Positions 1 through 9,409 of a DNA stretch of 64,000 nt are shown here, in pieces. Each line of letters begins with the position of its first letter. Position 1 is the first letter of the stretch. The notes below the pieces were generated by a model. That model was not told the DNA's origin and did no database searches. It saw only the letters and a program-made list of their open reading frames with translations. The stretch is from an uncultured Clostridia bacterium (GTDB taxonomy: Bacteria; Bacillota; Clostridia; Peptostreptococcales; Anaerovoracaceae): NCBI GenBank assembly GCA_945928865.1, contig CAMENZ010000005.1:47575-111574 (forward strand), given 5' to 3'. The position numbers and the translations under genes are program-made.

Positions 1-134
1 TCACTCATAGCCTTATTATAATGAATGCCTATGCCATTTTTATCTACAATATAAACGCCTTCATCTATTATAGCTATCAGTTCCTCGATAATAGTCTTAT
101 ACTGCTCTGCTGTAAGTTCGATTGCCTTGCTCAT
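1..134 (-). CDS. PAS-domain regulator, N-terminal fragment
   Basis: Only the first 44 codons lie in the window; the gene runs off the left edge. The start is the ATG at 134-132, with a GGAGAGGGG ribosome site just upstream. The visible protein has a short helical lead-in and then the opening of a PAS sensor domain (acidic IDEGVYIVDKNG core followed by HYNKAMS). That opening is typical of clostridial RocR/NtrC-like regulators that activate sigma-54 promoters, but the AAA+ and DNA-binding domains lie outside the window, so a PAS histidine kinase or another PAS protein is equally possible. It has its own promoter, which overlaps a perfect palindrome. Confidence 0.6.
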   Translation of the reverse strand, partial: MSKAIELTAEQYKTIIEELIAIIDEGVYIVDKNGIGIHYNKAMS

Positions 135-175
135 AAAAGCCCCTCTCCATTAAGTAAAAAGTATTTTCCAGCTAC

Positions 176-204
176 ATTGTATCATACATTTACATCTAGT
201 GCAA
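176..204 (-). promoter_or_regulatory. sigma-A promoter of the PAS regulator
   Basis: Read on the minus strand, TTGCAC (204-199) and TACAAT (181-176) are separated by 17 bases, about 45 bases before the PAS-protein start. The -35 box lies inside the palindrome at 194-221, so a protein bound there would block the promoter. Confidence 0.6.
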
Positions 205-221
205 ATTATTTTGCACTAGAT
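194..221. promoter_or_regulatory. Perfect 12-bp inverted repeat, probable operator
   Basis: The arms ATCTAGTGCAAA (194-205) and TTTGCACTAGAT (210-221) are exact reverse complements around a 4-base centre. No T-run follows on either side, so a terminator is unlikely. The overlap with the -35 box of the PAS gene promoter suggests a repressor or autoregulator site. The binding protein is unknown. Confidence 0.6.
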
Positions 222-309
222 ATTTTCACCCTGTAAATAAATGGTATATAAGCCTGTGCAATATTTAATGAACCTAAATAAATTATTAAATAAGATTATA
301 AATTCTGAC

Positions 310-359
310 TCAAATAAAAATACTGTGAATCGCAGATTTTGTTCTGAAACTCACAGTAT
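310..359 (-). terminator. Terminator of the ATP synthase operon
   Basis: On the minus strand, ATACTGTGA and TCACAGTAT (9-bp arms at 351-359 and 320-328) form a hairpin with a 22-base loop, followed by TTTTTATTT. It lies 12 bases past the stop of the last operon gene. Confidence 0.75.
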
Positions 360-370
360 GTCATTAAACT

Positions 371-694
371 TTATTCTGTAGGGAACTTTTTAGTTTCGCT
401 GAGGTATTGCATGAACATTCCCAAGTTGGCGAAATAATAAGAAAACTGTTCCTTTTTCTTTATTTCCACTAAGCCTGATTTCACCAGCTTTTTCATGTGT
501 TGCGAAATCGTGGCCTGTGCATAGTCAAAAGTTTCGACTAAATCCTTATTACAAACCTCCGTCATTTTTCTGTTAGCCTGCATTATATGTCTAAAAAGTA
601 CCACTCGAACCGGATGGGCTAAGGCATCAGACACCTGTGCAATAAGCATAACTTCCTTAGAAATATCCTCTTTTTTATTTTTTATTATCCTCAT
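371..694 (-). CDS. ArsR-family winged-helix regulator
   Basis: This 107-residue protein has the ArsR fold: an N-terminal helix leading to ALAHPVRVVLFRHI (about residues 25-38), a recognition helix YAQATISQHMKKL (about 58-70), and a beta wing LVEIKKKEQFSYYF. The family usually represses transcription as a dimer and senses metals or other ligands. The classic ELCVCD metal site is absent, so the signal cannot be read from sequence. It begins only a few bases after the atpC stop with its ribosome site inside the end of atpC, so it is cotranscribed as the last gene of the ATP synthase operon. That placement is unusual. Confidence 0.8.
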   Translation of the reverse strand: MRIIKNKKEDISKEVMLIAQVSDALAHPVRVVLFRHIMQANRKMTEVCNKDLVETFDYAQATISQHMKKLVKSGLVEIKKKEQFSYYFANLGMFMQYLSETKKFPTE

Positions 695-697
695 TAA

Positions 698-1107
698 CTA
701 TCTCCCAATAGAATTTTTTACCTTTAATCTGGCAAAGGCTCTACTCATCTCTGCTTGTGCTTTTAAGTATTCATCTCTGCTCTTTCTCTGAAGCATAGCT
801 TCCTGTGCTCTATCCGCAGCTCTTTTAGCTCTATTAGCATCTATTTCTTCCGGTAACTCTATGGTGTCCACTAAAACTAAAACATCATTGTTTTGAATAC
901 GAACTAACCCGCTGGCAACAGCAGCTACTACTTCTTCCTCTCCAGCCACCCGATATTTCAAAGTACCCGGTAAAACTGCAGAAACTGTATTGGAATGATG
1001 AGCTAAAATTCCAATGCTCCCATTTACTGTAGGTACAGAAATGTATTCACATTCGCCTTCGTAAAAATTTCTGTCTGCAGCCAAAATAGACACATGAAAA
1101 TTACTCA

Positions 1108-1108
<1 letters not shown>
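698..1108 (-). CDS. atpC: ATP synthase F1 subunit epsilon
   Basis: The 136-residue epsilon subunit of F1 sits in the rotor stalk, links gamma to the c-ring and can restrain ATP hydrolysis. The N-terminal beta-barrel (about residues 1-85, with the HVSILAADRNFYEGEC opening and a GSIGILAHHSNTV segment) and the C-terminal two-helix region (about 90-136, rich in Arg, Ala and Glu) are both present, and the length is normal. The ATG at 1108 overlaps the atpD stop by one base, giving tight translational coupling. It is the last ATP synthase subunit in the operon. Confidence 0.95.
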
Positions 1109-3488
<2,380 letters not shown>

Positions 3489-3499
3489 ATTAAAGCCCC

Positions 3500-5248
3500 C
3501 TATCTATCCAGATATTTTTCAGCAAAGGCTTTTGCGATATGAATGATTTCCGCCTTATCTTCATCATTTAAAATCTTTTCATCATCCAATCTATCACAAA
3601 TATCAAAATGCTCTCTTTCAAACATTTCAATTAAATCACGGGTAAAATCAGTAACCTTTTCTACAGGAATATCTTGCATAGTATGTGATAAAGCAGATAC
3701 TAACAAAATTACCTGTTGATGCTGTTTCTTAGGATGATACTGAGGCTGTCTTAACATCCTCATAAGACCCTGTCCATATTGAAGCTGTCTTCTGGTAGTA
3801 TCATCTAAATCACTGGCAAACTGAGTAAAGACTTCCATTTCTCTATACTGAGCCAAATCCAGTCTTAAAGCTCCTGAAGCCTTCTTCATAGCCTTAGTTT
3901 GTGCATCTCCTCCTACACGAGATACAGAAAGTCCAACATTTACAGCCGGACGCTGACCTGCAAAGAAAAGATCGCTTTCTAAGAAAATTTGACCATCGGT
4001 AATAGAAATAATATTTGTAGGAATATAAGCAGATACATCTCCCGCCTGTGTCTCTACAATTGGAAGGGCAGTCATACTTCCTCCACCTAATTTATCACTA
4101 AGCCTAGCCGAACGCTCCAACAACCTTGAATGAAGATAGAATACGTCTCCCGGATAGGCTTCACGGCCTGGAGATCTATCTAAAAGCAAGCTTAAGGTAC
4201 GATATGCAACAGCATGTTTTGAAAGGTCATCATAGACAATTAAAACATCTTTACCATGTTTCATAAAGTACTCCCCTAAGGCACAACCTGCATAAGGTGC
4301 TATATACTGAAGAGGTGCTGCATCAGAAGCAGAAGCTGTAACTACTACTGTGTAATCCATAGCATCATGTTTCTTTAAAGTTTCCACCAACTGTACCACA
4401 GAACTTGTTTTTTGACCTATGGCTACATAAATACAAACTACATCCTTACCCCTCTGGTTAATGATTGTATCTAAAGCGATAGCAGTCTTTCCGGTCTGTC
4501 TATCACCTATAATAAGTTCTCTCTGTCCTCTTCCAATAGGGAACATTGAGTCAATAGAAAGTATACCTGTCTCCATAGGTGTATCTACAGGCTGTCTTTC
4601 TATAATTCCCGGAGCCGGATATTCTATAGGATAATAACGGCTAACTACAATTTCACCCTTGCCATCTATCGGTACTCCTAAAGAGTTTACAACTCTTCCT
4701 AAGAAAGCATCTCCGGCAGGAAGGCCTGCAGTTTTACCTGTACGACGAACAGAACTTCCTTCGTTGATTTCATTATCATCATCGAAAAGAATACATCCTA
4801 TTTCATCTTCCCTAATATCCTGAACCATACCTCTGGCACCATTGGTGAAAAGTACGATTTCTCCATAATTTACAGTATCTAAGCCCTTAACCGTAGCTAT
4901 ACCATCTCCTACAGTTAAAACGCTACCAACTTCCTGAGCTAAAACCTCAGGTGTCCACTCCTTAACAGTTTCCTTCAAAAGTGGAATAATATTCCCATTA
5001 TGCGCAGGAACATTTACTAAAATATCTCTAAGTTGTTGGAATCTGCCATTTACAGACCAGTCATAGATTTCCGAACCTACTTCTAATCGGAAACCGCCCG
5101 GAAAGGCATTTGACTTTTGCCAATCTAACTCTAAATCTCTATTATATGTCTTCTTTAAAAAAGCATAAAACCTTTCTTTTTGCTTCTCATCGGGAGCTTT
5201 ATCAGAATAAAGCTTAGCTATTTTAATGTCCTTATTGACATCACTCAT
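3500..5248 (-). CDS. atpA: ATP synthase F1 subunit alpha with fused delta C-terminal domain
   Basis: From about residue 85 on, this is a complete alpha subunit: P-loop GDRQTGKT (about 248-255), YVAIGQK, YDDLSKHAVAYR and the arginine-finger segment SVSRVGG. In E. coli alpha the same P-loop is at 169-176, so about 80 residues are added at the front. That extension contains FLKKTYNRDLELDW, then GGFRLEVGSEIYDWSVNG and a LRDIL ending, which matches the C-terminal domain of the delta (OSCP) subunit (family pattern: GG-lR-G-viD-SV-g-L--L). The delta N-terminal domain is missing and no atpH gene lies between atpF and atpA. I start at the ATG at 5248, spaced 8 bases from AAAGGGG; GTG at 5254 is too close to that site. 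The start overlaps atpF by 8 bases. Confidence 0.95.
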   Translation of the reverse strand: MSDVNKDIKIAKLYSDKAPDEKQKERFYAFLKKTYNRDLELDWQKSNAFPGGFRLEVGSEIYDWSVNGRFQQLRDILVNVPAHNGNIIPLLKETVKEWTPEVLAQEVGSVLTVGDGIATVKGLDTVNYGEIVLFTNGARGMVQDIREDEIGCILFDDDNEINEGSSVRRTGKTAGLPAGDAFLGRVVNSLGVPIDGKGEIVVSRYYPIEYPAPGIIERQPVDTPMETGILSIDSMFPIGRGQRELIIGDRQTGKTAIALDTIINQRGKDVVCIYVAIGQKTSSVVQLVETLKKHDAMDYTVVVTASASDAAPLQYIAPYAGCALGEYFMKHGKDVLIVYDDLSKHAVAYRTLSLLLDRSPGREAYPGDVFYLHSRLLERSARLSDKLGGGSMTALPIVETQAGDVSAYIPTNIISITDGQIFLESDLFFAGQRPAVNVGLSVSRVGGDAQTKAMKKASGALRLDLAQYREMEVFTQFASDLDDTTRRQLQYGQGLMRMLRQPQYHPKKQHQQVILLVSALSHTMQDIPVEKVTDFTRDLIEMFEREHFDICDRLDDEKILNDEDKAEIIHIAKAFAEKYLDR

Positions 5249-5738
5249 CTTCACTACCCCTTTCAGTTGCTTCTAAGAATTGGTCAAAGGCTTCAGACGC
5301 AGTTGCTTCTAAGGCTAGCTTTTCTGTAGCAGTAGCAACCATAGCGGAAATTTCTGTTTGGGCACCATTTATAATTTTCTGACACTCTAATTGTGCATCT
5401 CTCTTAGCCTTATCCATAATTCTAACTGCTTCTTCTTCGGCATCTCTAAGTTTTTTAGCGGTAGCCTTTTCTAAGTCTAATCTAACTTTTTCCTTACGAA
5501 GTCTAATTTCTTCTTCGGCTTCTGTAAGCTTATTATTATAGTTAACTTTAATAAGTTCTGCCTCGTCTAACTTTGCCTGAGCCTGCTTATCTATAGCCTT
5601 ATAATATTCCTCTCTTTTAGCCATAAAATTCTTAACCGGCTTATACAGTAAGAAATATAATATTGCGAATAAAATTACAAAATTGAATAAATGGAGCAGG
5701 ATCTGCTGCCAATCTATATTCAATGGAATTCCGCTCAT
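5241..5738 (-). CDS. atpF: ATP synthase F0 subunit b
   Basis: This 165-residue stator subunit has one N-terminal membrane helix (about residues 10-30, FNFVILFAILYFLLYKP) followed by a long charged coiled coil that reaches up to F1. Length and layout are normal for a bacterial b subunit. There is no delta sequence at its C-terminus, so this is not the mycobacterial b-delta fusion type. The ATG at 5738 has a strong GGAGG site. The stop lies inside the start of atpA, so delta-alpha translation is coupled to b. Confidence 0.95.
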   Translation of the reverse strand: MSGIPLNIDWQQILLHLFNFVILFAILYFLLYKPVKNFMAKREEYYKAIDKQAQAKLDEAELIKVNYNNKLTEAEEEIRLRKEKVRLDLEKATAKKLRDAEEEAVRIMDKAKRDAQLECQKIINGAQTEISAMVATATEKLALEATASEAFDQFLEATERGSEDE

Positions 5739-5790
5739 AACACTTGCCTCCTTTATGTTATCTTAGTTCTAACTTTTATTTTTTATAATT

Positions 5791-5829
5791 GGATTTTGAA
5801 AATTTCAAAATCCCCTCTGCCAAAGGCAG
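5791..5829 (-). promoter_or_regulatory. Two stem-loops between atpE and atpF
   Basis: The 100-base gap between atpE and atpF holds a perfect inverted repeat with 11-bp arms (5791-5801 and 5803-5813, GGATTTTGAAA) and a small GC hairpin (CTGCC/GGCAG, 5817-5829). No clean U-tract follows. Such hairpins in atp operons are thought to stabilise or process mRNA so that more subunit c is made. That role is inferred here. Confidence 0.5.
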
Positions 5830-5838
5830 CCTCAAGTC

Positions 5839-6198
5839 TTATAGCACGAATAATATCAAAATTACTACTAATAGTGCATAGATGATGGCTGTTTCGATGA
5901 AAACTAAGCCCAGCATAAAGGTACTACGAATTTTACTCTCCGCTTCCGGCTGGCGTGAAATACCTTCAGTTGCTTTACCTGCAACGATACCCATGCCTAT
6001 ACCGCCACCTCCGGCAGCAAAACCGATAGCAAGTCCCATTGCGATAGCCTTAAGACCTAATGAAGAATCCGCCTGCATTGCCTGAACTGCTGCAGCACCT
6101 GTTTCTGTATTAGCATATACAGGAATAGCGATGCTTAAAATTACTATAAAAAGTCCTAATAAAATTATTAATTTTCTTAATTTTTCTCTCTTGCTCAT
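5839..6198 (-). CDS. atpE: ATP synthase F0 subunit c with signal-like N-terminus
   Basis: The c subunit forms the membrane rotor ring that carries the coupling ion. The two-helix hairpin is clear: glycine-rich helix GGGGIGMGIVAGKA (about 63-76), polar loop SRQPEA, and ion-binding Glu102 in the second helix (VFIETAIIYALL). At 119 residues it is about 30-40 longer than usual because of an N-terminal extension with Lys/Arg, a hydrophobic stretch and a VYAN end that resembles a cleavable signal peptide. The position that is usually Gln or Glu in sodium rings is Met here, although Thr103 and Tyr107 fit a sodium-type site, so ion choice is uncertain. Confidence 0.93.
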   Translation of the reverse strand: MSKREKLRKLIILLGLFIVILSIAIPVYANTETGAAAVQAMQADSSLGLKAIAMGLAIGFAAGGGGIGMGIVAGKATEGISRQPEAESKIRSTFMLGLVFIETAIIYALLVVILILFVL

Positions 6199-6270
6199 TT
6201 TATTTCCTCCAAGATTTTTGAATTTCTTTTACATTCCTAAATTTATTTTATTTTCATATAAGATAGAAGT

Positions 6271-7101
6271 CTACGCGGCTTCTTCCGTTCCATGCCCTTT
6301 AGGTGCATACTCCGCTACCTCTCCATAGAACAGAGATGTAAGCATTGCAAGGACATAAGCTTGAATAACTGCATGCAGCAAGGTAAACATAACTCCTACT
6401 AAAACGGGCAGTACGAAGCTTAAATTTCTGTAGTAGTAAACCAGCTCTGTTACAAGAGCTCCACTTAATAAAGCACCGAAAAGCCTGAAACTCATAGATA
6501 TAGGTAAGGAATATTCTTTCAAAGTTCTTACAATACCTTTCATACCGTTTCCTGCTACTCCACCAGACATAATTACTAAATAGGATAAACAACCCATCAT
6601 TATCGCACCGTTTATATCTGATAAAGGCGCTGACAGAGTAACTATATGCCCTGTAGTCGTAACTGCTTGAAATCCGAATAGTTCAAATAGGGTTCCTAAA
6701 AATATATAAGTGCCGGCGGCAAATATATAGGCTCCTAAAAAACCATTTATCTTCTCACTATTAGCCTTAGCCATGTTATCAAAGGTGTTAACCGCCTGTT
6801 CCAACACAAGCTGAACCTTACCAGGCACAATTGTAAATTTCGGTATAACTGCAAATCTTATTATCAATGATAAAATCAAAATCATTGCCGTGACCACAAA
6901 GCCTGAAATCAATCCCGGATTAACAGCTTTAATGCCAAATACACTTACCTGATGTAAATCATGCAGTACCTGATCTCTCATTACTTCTTTAATAGTCAAC
7001 TCAAAGTTTCCGTTGCTTTCTATTATAATAATTCCTATGAGAATTAAAGATAGAGCAATACCAAATACTAATGCCGTTAACTTTTTTGCCCTTTTCTCCA
7101 T
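6271..7101 (-). CDS. atpB: ATP synthase F0 subunit a
   Basis: This 276-residue integral membrane protein forms the ion half-channels beside the c-ring. The essential Arg is in the SMSFRLFGALLSG helix and the last helix carries the conserved HAVIQAYVLAMLTSLFY pattern. The first cytoplasmic start, MEKRAKK, precedes a membrane helix. It is the first gene of the operon, with a promoter about 100 bases upstream, and no atpI gene precedes it. The short tail ends in a His, Gly and Glu-rich segment. Confidence 0.95.
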   Translation of the reverse strand: MEKRAKKLTALVFGIALSLILIGIIIIESNGNFELTIKEVMRDQVLHDLHQVSVFGIKAVNPGLISGFVVTAMILILSLIIRFAVIPKFTIVPGKVQLVLEQAVNTFDNMAKANSEKINGFLGAYIFAAGTYIFLGTLFELFGFQAVTTTGHIVTLSAPLSDINGAIMMGCLSYLVIMSGGVAGNGMKGIVRTLKEYSLPISMSFRLFGALLSGALVTELVYYYRNLSFVLPVLVGVMFTLLHAVIQAYVLAMLTSLFYGEVAEYAPKGHGTEEAA

Positions 7102-7196
7102 GCCTTCATCAACCCCCTCTCATCCTTCCTGTTTCTTTAAAAATGCAAGGAAAGGCAACATTTATATATCAAACATTACCTTCCTAACAAACTTCA

Positions 7197-7224
7197 ATTA
7201 TAGCACTATATTTTAAAATGTAAA
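7197..7224 (-). promoter_or_regulatory. sigma-A promoter of the ATP synthase operon
   Basis: On the minus strand, TTTACA (7224-7219) and TATAAT (7202-7197) are 16 bases apart, and TGC before the -10 makes it an extended -10 promoter. It lies about 95 bases before atpB. The -35 box overlaps the inverted repeat at 7222-7251. Confidence 0.75.
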
Positions 7225-7251
7225 GTGAAGATTTTACTTAAATTTCACTTT
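7222..7251. promoter_or_regulatory. Inverted repeat at the atp promoter, possible operator
   Basis: AAAGTGAA (7222-7229) and TTCACTTT (7244-7251) are exact inverted copies with centres 22 bp apart, about two helical turns, and overlap the upstream edge of the atp -35 box. The layout suits a dimeric regulator. The ArsR-type protein encoded at the end of the operon is a candidate, by inference only. Confidence 0.45.
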
Positions 7252-7346
7252 TTATGCAAGTTTGTTAAAATTCTTTTTGCAAGCCATCTAAAATGTAATA
7301 ATTTATAATTAAATTGTCATATTTTACCGTTTTAGTGGACTGAACT

Positions 7347-7826
7347 TTACTTATGATAAGCTTCATTCTTAATAATTTTAAAACTTCTATAAATTTGCTC
7401 CAGCAATATTAGTCGCATCATCTGGTGAGGAAAAGTCATATCCGAAAAACTTAATTTAAAATTAGCTCTTTCACTTACCTCTTGACTTAAACCTAAACTT
7501 CCTCCTATAACGAAAACTATATCACTCTTTCCTTCTACAGCCAGAGTTTCGATTTTTTCTGCCAGCTGAGGAGATGTTAGCCTTTTTCCTTTTATTTCCA
7601 AAGTTATTACATAACTGTCATCACTGATGGATTTCAATATGCTGCGACCTTCTAGTAATTTAACTTCCTCTTCATCTTTTAAAGATGCCTTATCCGGAAG
7701 TCTGGCTTCTTTAAGCTCATTAATAGTCAGTTTACAATATCTGCCCAATCTTTTAGAATATTCCTCTATACCATCTTGCCAGTATTTCTCTTTCAATTTT
7801 CCTATACATACTATCTGAACATTCAT
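7347..7826 (-). CDS. rlmH: 23S rRNA (pseudouridine1915-N3)-methyltransferase RlmH
   Basis: RlmH is a SPOUT-family methyltransferase that modifies helix 69 of 23S rRNA on assembled 70S ribosomes using S-adenosylmethionine. At 159 residues the length is exactly that of the family. The knotted SAM site is visible as FVIGGSLGLS (about residues 105-115), and the C-terminus has the conserved MTFPHQMMRLILLEQIYRSFKI and NEAYHK elements. It follows walJ directly with no spacer, a pairing common in Firmicutes. Confidence 0.97.
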   Translation of the reverse strand: MNVQIVCIGKLKEKYWQDGIEEYSKRLGRYCKLTINELKEARLPDKASLKDEEEVKLLEGRSILKSISDDSYVITLEIKGKRLTSPQLAEKIETLAVEGKSDIVFVIGGSLGLSQEVSERANFKLSFSDMTFPHQMMRLILLEQIYRSFKIIKNEAYHK

Positions 7827-8636
7827 TTAAACCACCACCATTTCACTTAAGGCTTCTCTTTCTGCCACCTTTAGCTCAAAATCCGCCCCCTCAAAGAAGC
7901 CTGCCTCTTCCAGCATATTTTTAACCGTAATATATGCCTGCAAAGGCGTATTATTTTCTTTACTCAAATGGGCTAATATAATGTAAGGTTTTTTTCTTCC
8001 CTTTAACTCCTTTAAAATTCTCAAAATACAATTAGCCGAAGCCTCATTGGATAAATGACCTCTATCACTTAAAATTCGTTGTTTAAGTTGATAGGGATAG
8101 CTACCATAGAGAAGGAAATTCACCTCATGGTTTGCTTCTAAGAGAAGAATATCCGAATCCTTAATATTTTCATATATTTCTTCAGAAATATAACCTGTAT
8201 CTGTAACTATAGAAATCTTTTTTTCATTTTTAATAAAAGAAAACCCCACAGCCTCATAAACATCATGGGAAAGATTAAAGACCTTAGCCGTAACATCACC
8301 TATATCTACTATTGCTCCCCCTTCAACAGTATGAAAATTTTCATCTATAATCAACCTGTATCTTTCTATTAAACCTTCCATCGTACCTTCCGAAGAAAAA
8401 ATTGGCACACTTGGATTTTGCTTTCTAAAGGTTTGAATGCCTTTAACATGGTCTCCATGGTCATGAGTTAAAAAAACCCCATTTAACATAGAAGGAAGTA
8501 TATTTAACTCCCTAAGGTTTAATGTGATTTTTTTATTGCTAATACCCATATCCACCAAAATATTAGCTCCTTCACTTTTAATTAAGTAGCAATTTCCACC
8601 GGATCCGGATGCGAAAGTATATATTCCTAAATTCAT
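7827..8636 (-). CDS. walJ: Metallo-beta-lactamase fold hydrolase, WalJ/YycJ type
   Basis: This roughly 269-residue beta-lactamase-fold hydrolase belongs to the YycJ/WalJ group, linked in other Firmicutes to DNA repair and to coordinating cell division with replication. The metal site THDHGDHVKG, the downstream metal Asp in VTDTGYISEE and the FASGSGGNCYLI opening are all present. I place the start at the ATG at 8636, with AAGGA 8 bases upstream; the reading frame stays open further upstream, but without a ribosome site. In many relatives the gene sits at the end of the walRK operon; no walRK genes are in this window. Confidence 0.9.
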   Translation of the reverse strand: MNLGIYTFASGSGGNCYLIKSEGANILVDMGISNKKITLNLRELNILPSMLNGVFLTHDHGDHVKGIQTFRKQNPSVPIFSSEGTMEGLIERYRLIIDENFHTVEGGAIVDIGDVTAKVFNLSHDVYEAVGFSFIKNEKKISIVTDTGYISEEIYENIKDSDILLLEANHEVNFLLYGSYPYQLKQRILSDRGHLSNEASANCILRILKELKGRKKPYIILAHLSKENNTPLQAYITVKNMLEEAGFFEGADFELKVAEREALSEMVVV

Positions 8637-8700
8637 AAATAATTCCTTTTTAATGCTCTGTATTTTTTGTATACTATTTATATATTGTATCACTTTTGAC

Positions 8701-8728
8701 TTGTAAATTCTACAAAATATGAGATAAT
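8701..8728 (+). promoter_or_regulatory. Possible promoter of rnhA
   Basis: TTGTAA (8701-8706) and GATAAT (8723-8728) are 16 bases apart, about 45 bases before the rnhA start. The boxes are imperfect. A TTGACT just upstream is too far from the -10 to pair with it. Confidence 0.4.
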
Positions 8729-8771
8729 TGTATTCAGCAGTATATAGCTACTATATAAAAGGAGTTTGTTT

Positions 8772-9317
8772 ATGGGAATTTTGAAAATATATACTGATGG
8801 TGGTTGCTCCGGTAACCAAAGTACCGAAAATACCGGTGGATGGGGAGCAATTTTAGAATATGGAGAACATAAAAAGGAAATCTATGGCGGTGAAGCTAAT
8901 ACTACCAACAACCGCATGGAACTAACAGCCGTAATTGAGGCCTTTAAGGCTTTGAAAAAAGAGGGTATGGAAGTAGAAGTCTTTTCTGACAGTTCCTATG
9001 TTTCCAACTGTTTTCGTGAAAAATGGTATGTAAACTGGGAGAGAAACGGTTGGAAGAACGCATCTAAGAAACCTGTGGAAAACCAAGACCTTTGGCAAGA
9101 GTTAATAACCTTGACTAAAAAGCACAAAGTCAGATTTTATAGAGTCAAAGGGCATGTTAATTTGGCAGGGAAGGCGGATTTTGAGAAATTATATAAAAAG
9201 TTTGTGGAGTGGAACGGCGAAGCCTTCGATTTCGATGCTTTCAAATATGTAACAGAAATGAACAATCGTGCAGACCAACTGGCAAATATGGGAATTTCAG
9301 AAATTAAAAAGCCTTAG
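8772..9317 (+). CDS. rnhA: Ribonuclease HI with an internal insertion
   Basis: RNase HI cuts the RNA strand of RNA-DNA hybrids. The four catalytic acids are present: Asp in IYTDGGCSGN, Glu in NNRMELTAVIEA, Asp in VFSDSSYV and the last Asp in NNRADQLAN. The chosen start is the ATG at 8772, 7 bases after AAAGGAG. At about 181 residues it is longer than the usual 150-160, because roughly 28 residues rich in Phe, Lys and Asp separate the RVKGHV motif from the final catalytic Asp, where E. coli has only a short loop. It is one of the few plus-strand genes left of the origin. Confidence 0.93.
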   Translation: MGILKIYTDGGCSGNQSTENTGGWGAILEYGEHKKEIYGGEANTTNNRMELTAVIEAFKALKKEGMEVEVFSDSSYVSNCFREKWYVNWERNGWKNASKKPVENQDLWQELITLTKKHKVRFYRVKGHVNLAGKADFEKLYKKFVEWNGEAFDFDAFKYVTEMNNRADQLANMGISEIKKP

Positions 9318-9350
9318 GTTAGGAAATCCTATCCTGAGGCTCTTTAATTT
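9308..9350. terminator. Bidirectional terminator between rnhA and the CoA-transferase gene
   Basis: AGCCTTAGGTTAGG pairs with CCTATCCTGAGGCT across an AAAT loop (about 9310-9341) with one mismatch. CTTTAATTTT follows on the plus strand, and the minus strand reads TTTTTAATTT after the same stem. The hairpin includes the rnhA stop codon. Confidence 0.8.
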
Positions 9351-9409
9351 TGACTATTGAAATTGGCATCTTAAATGCATTTTTAGGCAAATTCTCAATA
9401 AATTTAATT

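Noticed and set aside
21..236. Plus-strand reading frame of 71 codons at the left edge
   Set aside because: It has no ribosome site and runs opposite the PAS gene and across its palindrome and promoter.
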